This document shows, piece after piece, positions 8,612 to 16,397 of a stretch of 64,000 nt of DNA (its first letter is position 1; each line of letters opens with the position of its first letter). The stretch is from Xylophilus sp. GW821-FHT01B05 (GTDB lineage Bacteria > Pseudomonadota > Gammaproteobacteria > Burkholderiales > Burkholderiaceae_C). Below the pieces are notes generated by a model. The model was not told the DNA's origin, ran no database searches, and saw only the letters and a list, made by a program, of their open reading frames with translations. The translations under genes and the position numbers were made by a program. The stretch covers positions 3,782,001-3,846,000 of the forward strand of contig CP152408.1 of the NCBI GenBank assembly GCA_038961845.1. Direction: 5' to 3'.

Positions 8612-9300
8612 CGCCCGCCCCTGGCCGCCGCCGCGCGTTGCTGTGCCAAGGCGCCCACGCCCATGATGAACCAGGAGCCGACCAGGTAGCAGGCCGAGGC
8701 GATCATGAACACCTCGAAGGTGCGGTAGGTTTCGTTCTCGATCTGGCGCGCGGCGTGCATCAAATCGGCCACGCCCACCGTCATGGCCAGGCTGGTGGCC
8801 TTGAACAGCGCCAGCGTCTGGTTTACCAGCGGCGGCAACGCGGCGCGCAGCGCCTGCGGCAGCAGGATGTGGCGCAGTGTCTGGAAGTAGTTCATGCCCA
8901 GCGAGCGCGCCGCCTCGGCTTGCCCGCGCGGCAATGAGCGCAGGCCGCTGCGCAGGTCTTCGCTCATGTAGGCCGCAGCGTACAGGGTGAGCGCGATGCA
9001 CGACAGCATGAACTCGCCATCGTGGTGGTTGATCCAGCGCTGCATGCCGCTGGGCAGCAACTGCGGCACGCCGAAGTACCAGACAAAGATCTGCACCAGG
9101 CCGGGCACGTTGCGGTGGTATTCAACAAACCACTTGACCACACCCTGCAGCCCGCGCGACTGCGTGCTGCGCGCGGCCATCAAGACAGACGCCAGCAGCA
9201 TGGCCAGCACCCAGCTCAGCGCGAACAACTGCGCGGTGACGAGCAGGCCGTGCAGCAACAGCGCGACGTTGTCCGGGTTGGACAGCAGGAAATCCTTCAT
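8608..9300 (-). CDS. Polar amino-acid ABC transporter permease (HisQ/GltJ type)
   Basis: This 230-residue membrane protein is the partner permease of the operon. It has an N-terminal hydrophobic helix (LLHGLLVTAQLFALSWVLAM) and the coupling loop AAYMSEDLRSGLRSLPRGQAEAARSLGMN followed by ILLPQALRAALPPLVNQ. These are standard marks of the His/Glu/Gln/Arg permease family. It lies 24 bp downstream of the solute-binding protein gene, and its stop overlaps the next permease start. The pair would form the heterodimeric channel. Confidence 0.88.
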   Translation of the reverse strand: MKDFLLSNPDNVALLLHGLLVTAQLFALSWVLAMLLASVLMAARSTQSRGLQGVVKWFVEYHRNVPGLVQIFVWYFGVPQLLPSGMQRWINHHDGEFMLSCIALTLYAAAYMSEDLRSGLRSLPRGQAEAARSLGMNYFQTLRHILLPQALRAALPPLVNQTLALFKATSLAMTVGVADLMHAARQIENETYRTFEVFMIASACYLVGSWFIMGVGALAQQRAAAARGGR

Positions 9301-9324
9301 GGGTACGCTGGCGCTGCCCGTGGC

Positions 9325-10152
9325 TTACTGCTCGAAGGCCGAGATGGGCGTGAGCTTCTTCTCGCGCTTGAAGGCAAAGCGCGTGTCGGGGCCGTACCAG
9401 CGGTTCCAGATGGAGTCGATCTCGCCGGCCTTCTCCATGTCTTCCAACACCTTGTTGACGGCTGCCAGCAGCGCCGGCTCATCCTTCTTCACGCCGAGTG
9501 CGGTTGGCTCCCAGGCCAGGCTGTCGTCGATGAAGACCGCCTCGCCCTTGGATTCGGCCAGGTAGCGCAGGCCGGCGGTGTGCGAGGTAGAGAAGCCATC
9601 GACCTTGTCCTGCATCAGCGCCAGGAAGGCCGAGGGGCCGTCCTGGTAGCTGATGATGGCGGTCTTGGGCAGGCCACGGCGCGCGAAGATCTCGGTGGTG
9701 GCGCTCTTGACCGCGCTCACGCGCTTGTCGGCCAGTTGCGCAAAGCTGGTGACGCCGGCGTCTTTCTTGACCATGACGCGGATCGGCACCTGGTAGTGCG
9801 CCGCCGTAAAGGCCACCTGCTGCGCGCGCTCCTTGGTGTAGCCGAGCGCGGCCGACACCAGGTCGACCCGGCCGGTGGACAGCTCTGGAATGCGCTGCTC
9901 GATCGACAGGCCACGGTGCTCCAGCTTCAGGCCCATGCGCTTGGCAATGGCCGCGCACATGTCGACATCAAAGCCGACGATCTGGCGCGTCTTGGGGTCT
10001 TGGAAACCCAGCGGCTCGGTGCTGGTGAGCGTGCCGCAGACCAGGGTGCCGCGCGCCTTGATGTCGGCGAGCTGGTCGGCGTGGGCAGCCATCGTGGCAA
10101 ACAGCGCGAGCGCGGCGAACGCGACACGGCGGGTGGTGGCAGGCAGGTTCAT
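9325..10152 (-). CDS. Periplasmic amino-acid-binding protein of the ABC transporter
   Basis: This 275-residue family 3 solute-binding protein carries an N-terminal signal peptide (cleavage expected after AAHA). The mature part opens with DQLADIKARGTLVCGTLTSTEPLGFQD and continues with VGFDVDMCAAIAKRMG, both typical of the type II periplasmic fold for polar amino acids. Start and neighbour gene overlap by 4 bp at 10149-10152, so translation is coupled to the TyrA-like gene. Ligand is unknown; the neighbour suggests an aromatic amino acid or its precursor, but that is inference only. Confidence 0.87.
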   Translation of the reverse strand: MNLPATTRRVAFAALALFATMAAHADQLADIKARGTLVCGTLTSTEPLGFQDPKTRQIVGFDVDMCAAIAKRMGLKLEHRGLSIEQRIPELSTGRVDLVSAALGYTKERAQQVAFTAAHYQVPIRVMVKKDAGVTSFAQLADKRVSAVKSATTEIFARRGLPKTAIISYQDGPSAFLALMQDKVDGFSTSHTAGLRYLAESKGEAVFIDDSLAWEPTALGVKKDEPALLAAVNKVLEDMEKAGEIDSIWNRWYGPDTRFAFKREKKLTPISAFEQ

Positions 10153-11087
10153 CGTGGCTCCTGTTGAGGGGGAAGGGAAACCGGTGCGGCAGTGGGCGCC
10201 GCAACGCTCATGCCATGGAAGTCGCGGGCCTGGGCAAAGGCCGCGGCCAGCGCGGGCGCATCGCCCTGCGCCAGGTGCTGGCGGATCAGGCCCAGCGCAT
10301 CGCCCAGGCGGTCGATCTCCGCGATCAGCGGCTGCGTGTTGTGGATGGCGATATCGGCCCACAGCGCCGCATCCGAGCCGCCCAGGCGCGTGAAGCCCTG
10401 GAAGCCGCTGCCCTGGTAGGCCAGCCAGTCGCGCGTGCCTTCGCGCTGCGCCAGGCTGTGCAGATAGGCATAGCTCAGCAGTTGCGGCAGATGGCTCAGC
10501 GCGGCGTAGACCTGGTCGTGCTGCGCGGCCGGCATCTGGGTGACCTGCGCGCCCAGCAGCGCCCAGAAGGCCTCTGCGCAGGCCAGCGCTGGCGCGGCGG
10601 TGCGGGCATCGGGCGTGAGCACGCAGCGCTTGCCGGCAAACAGATCGGCATCGCCCGCGGCCCAGCCGTGCCGCGCCTTGCCGGCGATGGGGTGGCTGGG
10701 CACAAAGCGCGCCACCGCCGCTTCGCCGCCGGCGCGCAGGGCAGCCAGCACCGGCGCCTTGACGCTTGCCACGTCTATGCCCACGGCACGGCCACGGCCG
10801 ATGTCGGCCGCGTGCTGCTCGATGAAGGCGCACAGCACGCCCACCGGTTGGCACAGCAGCACCAGGTCGTGCTCGGCAAAGAGCGTGGCGGGCGGCTCGG
10901 CGATGGCATTTATCCAGCCTTCGAGCAGCAGTTGCCGCAGCAGCGCCGCATCCACGTCGTGGCCGGTGATGTGGCCCTGGAAGCCGCGCGCACGCAGCGC
11001 CCGCACGACCGAGCCACCGATCAGGCCCAGGCCGCAGACGGCAATGCGGCCGTTCTTCAGCGCATCGGGGATAGAGGGAAATGCCAT
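10149..11087 (-). CDS. Prephenate/arogenate dehydrogenase family protein (TyrA-like)
   Basis: This 312-residue NAD(P)-dependent dehydrogenase is of the TyrA family, which oxidatively decarboxylates prephenate or arogenate on the route to tyrosine. The Rossmann motif is VCGLGLIGGSVV near residue 17, followed by DVASVK and SHPIAGKARHGW, the TyrA active-site histidine region, and ALSHLPQLLSYA. It is the first gene of an operon with an amino-acid ABC transporter rather than part of an aroA/hisC cluster, so it may be a second TyrA serving catabolism or precursor uptake. A LysR gene diverges 77 bp away. The exact substrate cannot be decided here. Confidence 0.8.
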   Translation of the reverse strand: MAFPSIPDALKNGRIAVCGLGLIGGSVVRALRARGFQGHITGHDVDAALLRQLLLEGWINAIAEPPATLFAEHDLVLLCQPVGVLCAFIEQHAADIGRGRAVGIDVASVKAPVLAALRAGGEAAVARFVPSHPIAGKARHGWAAGDADLFAGKRCVLTPDARTAAPALACAEAFWALLGAQVTQMPAAQHDQVYAALSHLPQLLSYAYLHSLAQREGTRDWLAYQGSGFQGFTRLGGSDAALWADIAIHNTQPLIAEIDRLGDALGLIRQHLAQGDAPALAAAFAQARDFHGMSVAAPTAAPVSLPPQQEPR

Positions 11088-11146
11088 GGCGCGCAGTGTC
11101 GGGCGCTAACGCCCCGCACGGCAAATGCCAAAATAGGCCAACTCCA

Positions 11147-11159
11147 TAACACCGTGTTA
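11147..11159. promoter_or_regulatory. LysR box (T-N11-A palindrome) next to the LysR start codon
   Basis: TAACAC-C-GTGTTA is a perfect 6+1+6 inverted repeat and fits the T-N11-A rule for LysR-type regulators. It ends 5 bp before the LysR start codon, in the intergenic space shared with the tyrA-like/ABC operon. This suggests autoregulation and control of the divergent operon. Confidence 0.6.
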
Positions 11160-11164
11160 AGCCC

Positions 11165-12112
11165 ATGAACCTGCGCCAGATCGAAGTGTTTCGCGCCGTC
11201 ATGCAGGCCGGCTCGATCTCTGGTGCGGCGGCCGCCCTGCATGTGTCGCAGCCTGCCGTCAGCCGGCTGGTGCGCTACCTGGAGGTGAAGCTGGGCGTGG
11301 CGCTGTTCGAACGCACCGGCAGCCGCCTGCATCCCACGCCCGAGGCGCACGCGCTCAAGCGCGAGGTCGACAGCGCCTACCGCAGCATCGACCGCGTGCG
11401 CAGCTACGCCGAGCAATTGCGCCACGGCGTGGCCGATACGCTGCGCATCAGCTCCAACCTCAGCACCGGGCTGGAGCTGGTGCCGCGCGCCATCGCCGCG
11501 CTCAAGACCGCCATGCCGCGCCTGCACCTGACGGTAGAGATCGCCACCCATGCACAGATCACCGACCAGTTGCTGGGCGGCGAATGCGACATCGGCGTGG
11601 TGTCCTTCGTGCAAACGCACCACCCGGCCATCAACCTGCACCCGATAGGCGAAGGCGATGTGCTGTGCGCCATGGCGCCCGGCCACCCGCTGGCCGCGCA
11701 TGCGCGCATCACGCCAGAGATGCTGCGGCGGCCCGACGTGGTGTCTTTTGGCCACGAGACACCGCACGGCCGGCTGGTGGGCGAACTGGTCGGCGCACGC
11801 GACGAGCCGGTCACGCCCACGGTAGACGTGCGCTACGCCTATGTCGCCTGCAGCATCGCTGCCAGCGGCTGGGGCGTGGCCGTGGTGGACGACATGACCG
11901 CGCGCCACCGCGAGAACGCCGGCCTGGTGCTGCGTCCCTTAGCCCCGCCCCGGCGCTACAGTGCCTATGCCATGAGCAGCGCAGAACGCCCGCTCTCCAG
12001 CGCCGGCCGCGAGATGGTGCGGCTGCTGGCGCTGCACTGGGACGCGGCACGGCGCGGCAAGCCCGCACCACGCAGCGCCCGTGTTCGCAAGACAAGCAAA
12101 ACAGCCCCATGA
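11165..12112 (+). CDS. LysR-type transcriptional regulator
   Basis: This 315-residue regulator has an N-terminal winged helix-turn-helix (about 1-60: IEVFRAVMQAGSISGAAAAL then SQPAVSRLVRYLE) and a C-terminal effector-binding domain of the periplasmic-binding-protein fold. It is divergent from the tyrA-like/ABC operon with a T-N11-A palindrome between them, so that operon is the likely target. The C-terminus is unusually basic. Its stop overlaps the nth start by 4 bp, so the DNA-repair gene is translationally coupled to this regulator. The effector is unknown. Confidence 0.87.
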   Translation: MNLRQIEVFRAVMQAGSISGAAAALHVSQPAVSRLVRYLEVKLGVALFERTGSRLHPTPEAHALKREVDSAYRSIDRVRSYAEQLRHGVADTLRISSNLSTGLELVPRAIAALKTAMPRLHLTVEIATHAQITDQLLGGECDIGVVSFVQTHHPAINLHPIGEGDVLCAMAPGHPLAAHARITPEMLRRPDVVSFGHETPHGRLVGELVGARDEPVTPTVDVRYAYVACSIAASGWGVAVVDDMTARHRENAGLVLRPLAPPRRYSAYAMSSAERPLSSAGREMVRLLALHWDAARRGKPAPRSARVRKTSKTAP

Positions 12113-12750
12113 AAAAAGCCGACATCACCCCGTTCTTTGCCACCCTGCAAGCCGCCAACCCCGAGCCGGAAACCGAGCTGGAATACACCACACCCTTCGA
12201 GCTGCTGGCCTCTGTGCTGCTGAGCGCCCAGGCCACCGATGTGGGCGTGAACAAAGCCACGCGCCGGCTCTACCCGGTGGCCAACACGCCGCAGGCCTTG
12301 CTGGACCTGGGCCTGGAAGGGCTGGAGGGCTACATCAAGACCATTGGCCTGTACCGCACCAAGGCCAAGAACCTGCTGGCCACCTGCCGCATATTGGTAG
12401 ACCAACACGGCGGCGAAGTGCCGCGCACGCGCGAGGCGCTGGAAGCGCTGCCCGGCGTTGGCCGCAAGACCGCCAACGTGGTGCTCAACGTGGCCTTTGG
12501 CGAGCCCACCATGGCGGTGGACACGCACATCTTCCGCCTGGGCAACCGCACCGGCCTGGCGCCGGGCAAGACGCCGCTGGAAGTGGAGCAAAAACTGCTC
12601 AAGCGCATACCGCCGCAGTTCATGCTGCACGCCCACCACTGGCTGATCCTGCACGGCCGCTATGTGTGCGTGGCGCGCAAGCCGCAGTGCTGGCATTGCA
12701 GCGTGGCGCCGTATTGCAGCTTCAAGCCGAAGACGGCGGCGCCGAACTGA
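12109..12750 (+). CDS. nth: Endonuclease III (DNA glycosylase/AP lyase)
   Basis: This 213-residue base-excision repair enzyme removes oxidised pyrimidines and cleaves the abasic site. The helix-hairpin-helix LPGVGRKTANVVL contains the catalytic lysine K120, and VDTHIFRLGNR contains the catalytic aspartate D138, both at the same numbers as in the E. coli enzyme. The 4Fe-4S cluster loop is complete: C187, C194, C197, C203 with spacing C-x6-C-x2-C-x5-C. ATG at 12109 overlaps the LysR stop (ATGA). All key residues are intact. Confidence 0.96.
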   Translation: MKKADITPFFATLQAANPEPETELEYTTPFELLASVLLSAQATDVGVNKATRRLYPVANTPQALLDLGLEGLEGYIKTIGLYRTKAKNLLATCRILVDQHGGEVPRTREALEALPGVGRKTANVVLNVAFGEPTMAVDTHIFRLGNRTGLAPGKTPLEVEQKLLKRIPPQFMLHAHHWLILHGRYVCVARKPQCWHCSVAPYCSFKPKTAAPN

Positions 12751-12780
12751 ACGGCCTTGGCGCCGGGGGCGGCGCGCGAG

Positions 12781-13251
12781 CTACTTGCGCTCGATCATCT
12801 GCCCGCGCAGCTCGCCACCGGGGAAGTTGGCGGTGTGCACGTTGGCGTACCACTTGCCTGCCAGCAGATCGGCCGCCTGCGCCGGCGTGAGCGTGGCGCG
12901 GCCGTCGTAGGCGGCGGTGATCGGCACCCGGAAGGTGATCACCGGTCCAGCGTTGGCGCCAATGGCCGCCGGGCCATGGAAATGCGCCATGGTGGGCGGG
13001 CCGCTCAGGTTGCTGTACGACATCTTCCAGCGGAGCAGCAGCGTGTTCTTGTCCAGCACGGCATCGACCGTGCCCGTGCCCGTGCTGCCGTTGGGCGGCA
13101 CCTCGTTGGTGCCCGCCAGCCGCGTGGTGAAAGTGGCCAGGTGGGCGTTGGGGTCTGGCGGCTGCAACACCGAACAGCCAGCCAGCGCCGCCACAGCGGC
13201 AATGCCCGCCGACAACAGCAGGCGGCGGGGAGAAGCGGGAAAAACTTTCAT
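12781..13251 (-). CDS. CHRD-domain lipoprotein
   Basis: This encodes a 156-residue exported protein. The N-terminus has a signal sequence ending in a lipobox-like ALAGC, so lipidation is likely. The mature part matches the CHRD domain (LAGTNEVPP, a TMAHFHGPA motif and a terminal GGELRGQM segment), a beta fold first described in chordin and found in many bacterial envelope proteins of unknown role. ATG at 13251 is chosen to give the signal peptide; an upstream in-frame start at 13323 adds a non-signal extension. It is convergent with nth, 30 bp apart. Confidence 0.8.
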   Translation of the reverse strand: MKVFPASPRRLLLSAGIAAVAALAGCSVLQPPDPNAHLATFTTRLAGTNEVPPNGSTGTGTVDAVLDKNTLLLRWKMSYSNLSGPPTMAHFHGPAAIGANAGPVITFRVPITAAYDGRATLTPAQAADLLAGKWYANVHTANFPGGELRGQMIERK

Positions 13252-13368
13252 GCGGAGAACTCCTTGGACGGTGGGCCATTCTTCCATGAGTGGCTGAATG
13301 TCATCAGCCACGACACTCCGCATCGCACGCGGCCAACAAAGTCAAAAGGCCGCGGAGCAGGCCAAGCC

Positions 13369-13456
13369 AAAACATCCGCGGAACTGGCTTTGCCAGGCCG
13401 CAGGATGTGCCCCCTTGAGGGGGAAGGCGAAGACACGAAGTGCGTAGCCTGGGGGT
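13369..13456. repeat. Inverted repeat pair, left copy (~88 bp)
   Basis: This stretch is roughly 85 percent identical by eye to the reverse complement of 15362-15450. The shared core is GGCGAAGACACGAAGTGCGTAG and the flanking CGCGGAACnGGCTTTGCC and GCCCCCTTnnAGGGGG blocks. GCCCCCTT...AGGGGG can form a hairpin. The two copies bracket the IclR gene and its divergent Bug gene. Confidence 0.75.
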
Positions 13457-13465
13457 GTTCCAAAG

Positions 13466-14245
13466 TCACGGATGCCAGGTAGAGACCACCTTCGGCGTCT
13501 GCGTCGAGCGGTCGCCTGCCAGGCTGTAGGACAGGCGGTTGGCTGCGGCGATCACGGTCTGCGCCAGGGCATTGAGCTTGTCTTCCGGCAGGCGCGAGGC
13601 CGGCCCCGAGATGCATACCGAGCCCAGCAAGCGCCAATGCAGCCCGAACACCGGCGCTGAGACGGTCGCCACGTCCTTCTCGCGCTCGCCAATGGACAGG
13701 TGGTAGCCACGCTGGCGGATCGCCTCATACACCGCGCCGGGTTCGCCGGAGAAGGCCAGGATCACGCGGCCCGGCGAGCCCCTGTCCAGCGGCAGCGCCT
13801 CGCCCATGCGGGCGTGGTGGCGCAGCGGCTGCGGGCCTTCCACGCGGACCAAGCAGGTGCGGAAATCGCCCTCGCGCACGTAGAAGGCAGCGCTTTCACC
13901 CGTGGCTTTGGATAGCTCGCGCAGCATGGGCTCGACCACGTTCTGCACGTCAAAGCCTGACTGGTAGCGCGCGCCCAGCCAGCCCGCCGCCGGGCCCAGG
14001 CGCCACTCGCCGTCATCGCGCTGGACCAGGTAGCCAGCCATGGCCAGCGTGCGCGCAATGCGCAGCACCGTGGTCTTGTGCATGGTGCAGCGGCGGCTCA
14101 GTTCGGCCAGCGGCAACTGCGATTCGCCCAGCGCGAACGCACCCAGCAGTTGCATCGCCCGGGTCACGGCCACCACGCTGCCGGTGCTGGGCTCGTCCGC
14201 AGCGCCGGCCCGTGCGCGGGACGCAGAAGTGGAGGCGTTTCGCAT
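13466..14245 (-). CDS. IclR-family transcriptional regulator
   Basis: This 259-residue regulator has an N-terminal winged HTH (about residues 20-85: AVTRAMQLLGAF, LPLAELSRRCTMHKTTVLRIARTL) and a C-terminal GAF-like ligand domain with the conserved VSAPVF and LGSVCISGP segments. ATG at 14245 was chosen because upstream starts add an unrelated N-terminus and would run over the operator. It is divergent from a Bug gene with a perfect palindrome in the shared promoter and so probably controls that gene and perhaps the catabolic operon beyond. The effector is unknown, likely an aromatic or sugar acid. Confidence 0.87.
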   Translation of the reverse strand: MRNASTSASRARAGAADEPSTGSVVAVTRAMQLLGAFALGESQLPLAELSRRCTMHKTTVLRIARTLAMAGYLVQRDDGEWRLGPAAGWLGARYQSGFDVQNVVEPMLRELSKATGESAAFYVREGDFRTCLVRVEGPQPLRHHARMGEALPLDRGSPGRVILAFSGEPGAVYEAIRQRGYHLSIGEREKDVATVSAPVFGLHWRLLGSVCISGPASRLPEDKLNALAQTVIAAANRLSYSLAGDRSTQTPKVVSTWHP

Positions 14246-14256
14246 ACCGGCCTTTA

Positions 14257-14271
14257 TTTCGACAGTCGAAA
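14257..14271. promoter_or_regulatory. Perfect 15-bp palindrome, probable IclR operator
   Basis: TTTCGAC-A-GTCGAAA is a perfect 7+1+7 inverted repeat 11 bp upstream of the iclR start and 84 bp before the divergent Bug gene. Its length matches IclR-family operators. The location suits autorepression plus control of the Bug gene. Confidence 0.65.
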
Positions 14272-14354
14272 TGACATTGTATCTATCGAACCCCCTCTCT
14301 AAAGTCCAACCCCGACGCACAGCACCCGGCTGCGCGCCCCAAGGAGACAAAGAC

Positions 14355-15362
14355 ATGCAGATCCGATCCGGAATCAGCCGCCGCATGGCCGTAGCAGCAA
14401 GCGCCATCGTGGGCCTAGCACTCGCCGGCACCACCGCCGGCAACCTCGCCTGGGCCCAGGCGCCCTACCCCAACAAGCCGATCAAGCTGATCGTGCCCTT
14501 CCCGCCCGGCGGCGGCACCGACCTGCTGGCGCGCACCGTGGCGCAGAAGCTGTCGGACACGCTGAAGTGGACGGTCATCATCGACAACCGCCCCGGCGCC
14601 GGCGGCAATATCGGCGTCGACGCCACGGCCAAGGCCGCACCCGACGGCTACACCCTGGTGATGGGCCAGACCAGCAACCTCGCGGTCAACCCCACGCTCT
14701 ATCCCAAGCTGCCCTATGACCCGCTGAAGGACCTGGTGCCGGTGGTGCTGGTGGCGTCTTCGCCGATCGCCATCGTGGTGACGCCGCAGTCTCGCTACAA
14801 GAGCTTTGCCGACATCGTGGCCGCCGCCAAGGCCACGCCGGATGCGCTGACGCTGGGCTTCTCGGGCAATGGCACGGTGGCCCATCTGTCGGGCGAGCAG
14901 GTGAAGAAAGCCGCCGGCATCCGGATGCAGAACGTGCCCTACAAGGGCGCGGCCCAGGCCATGACCGACGTGATGAGCGGCCAGGTCGACATCTACATGT
15001 CTTCCGTGCCCACGCTGCTGGGCCACGTCAACAACGGCAAGCTACGCGCGATTGCCGTGACCTCGGCCACACGCTCCAGCGAGCTGCCGCAGACGCCAAC
15101 GCTGGCGGAGTCTGGCTACCCGGGCTTTGATGCCTCGACCTGGTTCGGCATCCTGGCACCGGCCGGCACGCCCGCGGCCATCGTGAAGACGCTCAACACC
15201 GAGATCAACAAGGTGCTGAAGCAGCCCGACGTGGCCGCCAAGCTCAAATCCGAAGGCGGCGACGTGCTGGGCGGCAGCGCCGAGCAGTTCGGCGCCTTGC
15301 TCAAGACCGACATCGTGCGTTGGGGGCAGATCGTGCGGGATTCTGGCGCGCGCATTGACTAA
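14355..15362 (+). CDS. Bug/TctC-type tripartite tricarboxylate solute-binding protein
   Basis: This encodes a 335-residue periplasmic binding protein with a signal peptide (cleavage after LAWA) and a mature start QAPYPNKPIKLIVPFPPGGG, the family hallmark. Further marks are IIDNRPGAGGNIG, DGYTLVMG, VPYKGAAQAMTD and LAPAGTPAAIV. A strong RBS (AAGGAGA) sits 9 bp before ATG 14355. No TctA/TctB membrane genes are nearby, which is usual for the large Bug families of Burkholderiales. It is divergent from IclR, and its stop codon overlaps the right copy of the ~90-bp repeat. The ligand is probably a carboxylic acid related to the following operon. Confidence 0.9.
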   Translation: MQIRSGISRRMAVAASAIVGLALAGTTAGNLAWAQAPYPNKPIKLIVPFPPGGGTDLLARTVAQKLSDTLKWTVIIDNRPGAGGNIGVDATAKAAPDGYTLVMGQTSNLAVNPTLYPKLPYDPLKDLVPVVLVASSPIAIVVTPQSRYKSFADIVAAAKATPDALTLGFSGNGTVAHLSGEQVKKAAGIRMQNVPYKGAAQAMTDVMSGQVDIYMSSVPTLLGHVNNGKLRAIAVTSATRSSELPQTPTLAESGYPGFDASTWFGILAPAGTPAAIVKTLNTEINKVLKQPDVAAKLKSEGGDVLGGSAEQFGALLKTDIVRWGQIVRDSGARID

Positions 15363-15450
15363 CCCCCAGGCTACGCACTTCGTGTCTTCGCCAACCCCCT
15401 TGCAGGGGGCAGCACCAGCGGCCCGGCAAAGCCGGTTCCGCGGTGCTTTT
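15362..15450. repeat. Inverted repeat pair, right copy (~89 bp)
   Basis: This is the reverse-complement partner of 13369-13456. It begins inside the stop codon of the Bug gene and ends 23 bp before the amidohydrolase start. It includes ACCCCCTTGCAGGGGG, a hairpin that could attenuate transcription between the Bug gene and the catabolic operon. Confidence 0.75.
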
Positions 15451-15473
15451 GGGATGGGGAGCAGAGCTGTCCT

Positions 15474-16397
15474 ATGTTGTTGAATCAACCCAACACGTCG
15501 TCCGCTGTGCCATTCTCGGCCGGCACTGAGCGGCCGCTGACGGCGCTGCCGATTGATGCTTGCGACTGCCATATGCATGTCTATGACAGTCGCTATCCGA
15601 CGGCAGCGGGCGCCATGTTGCTGCCGCCGGATGCTTCGGCGGCTGACTACCGGTTGCTGCAGCGGCGCATTGGCACTTCGCGCACGGTGCTGGTCACGCC
15701 TTCCACCTACGGCAGTGACAACCGCTGCATGTTGGATGGGCTCGCGGCACTAGGCATGCAGGCGCGTGGTGTGGCGGTGATTGACGGCCGCGAGAGCAAT
15801 GCGGAGCTGCGCCGGCTCGATGCGTTGGGCGTGCGCGGCATTCGCTGCAACCTGTCGCTGGGCGTGGCGAATACGGTCGACATGCTGCTGCCGCTGGCGC
15901 AGCGCATTGCCGAGCTGGGCTGGCATCTGCAACTGCTGATGGCGCCCGAGCTGCTGGCCAGCCTGGGCGCCACGCTGCGGCGCCTGCCGGTGCCGTTGGT
16001 GTTCGACCACCTGGGCCGCATCGCGCCATCACAGGCCGGGCGCCACCCGGCCCACGCGCTGCTGCTGGATCTGCTGGGGCAGGGCCGCGCCTGGGTCAAG
16101 CTGTCTGGCGGCTACATCGTGAGCAGCACGCATTCGGTCGAAGACCCTGCCCTGGATGCCCTGGCCCGCAGCTATCTGAACGTGGCCCCCGAGCGCGTGC
16201 TGTGGGGCAGCGACTGGCCCCACGCCACGGCCTCTGCCGGCGTGCAGCCCCTGCCTGACGACGCGCGGCAGATCGACCGGCTCGCGCAGTGGGCCGGCAG
16301 CAGTGCCGTGCTGCAACGCGTGCTGGTGGACAACCCGCAGGCGCTCTACGGCTTCCCTTCCGCCGCGTCCTCCCCTTCATCAGAGACATCACCATGA
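15474..16397 (+). CDS. Amidohydrolase-family lactone hydrolase/isomerase (PDC hydrolase or galactarolactone isomerase-like)
   Basis: This is a 307-residue TIM-barrel metal-dependent hydrolase. The metal site CDCHMHVYD lies near residue 30, a FDHLGR strand is central, and WGSDWPHA near the C-terminus carries the catalytic aspartate. This pattern fits the COG3618 group, which includes 2-pyrone-4,6-dicarboxylate hydrolase (LigI) and D-galactarolactone isomerase. The reaction is likely opening or rearranging a lactone of a dicarboxylic acid. It starts the catabolic operon; the next gene overlaps by 4 bp. Downstream RraA-type aldolase and dehydrogenase genes support an aromatic or sugar diacid route, but the exact substrate is not fixed. 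Confidence 0.75.
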   Translation: MLLNQPNTSSAVPFSAGTERPLTALPIDACDCHMHVYDSRYPTAAGAMLLPPDASAADYRLLQRRIGTSRTVLVTPSTYGSDNRCMLDGLAALGMQARGVAVIDGRESNAELRRLDALGVRGIRCNLSLGVANTVDMLLPLAQRIAELGWHLQLLMAPELLASLGATLRRLPVPLVFDHLGRIAPSQAGRHPAHALLLDLLGQGRAWVKLSGGYIVSSTHSVEDPALDALARSYLNVAPERVLWGSDWPHATASAGVQPLPDDARQIDRLAQWAGSSAVLQRVLVDNPQALYGFPSAASSPSSETSP

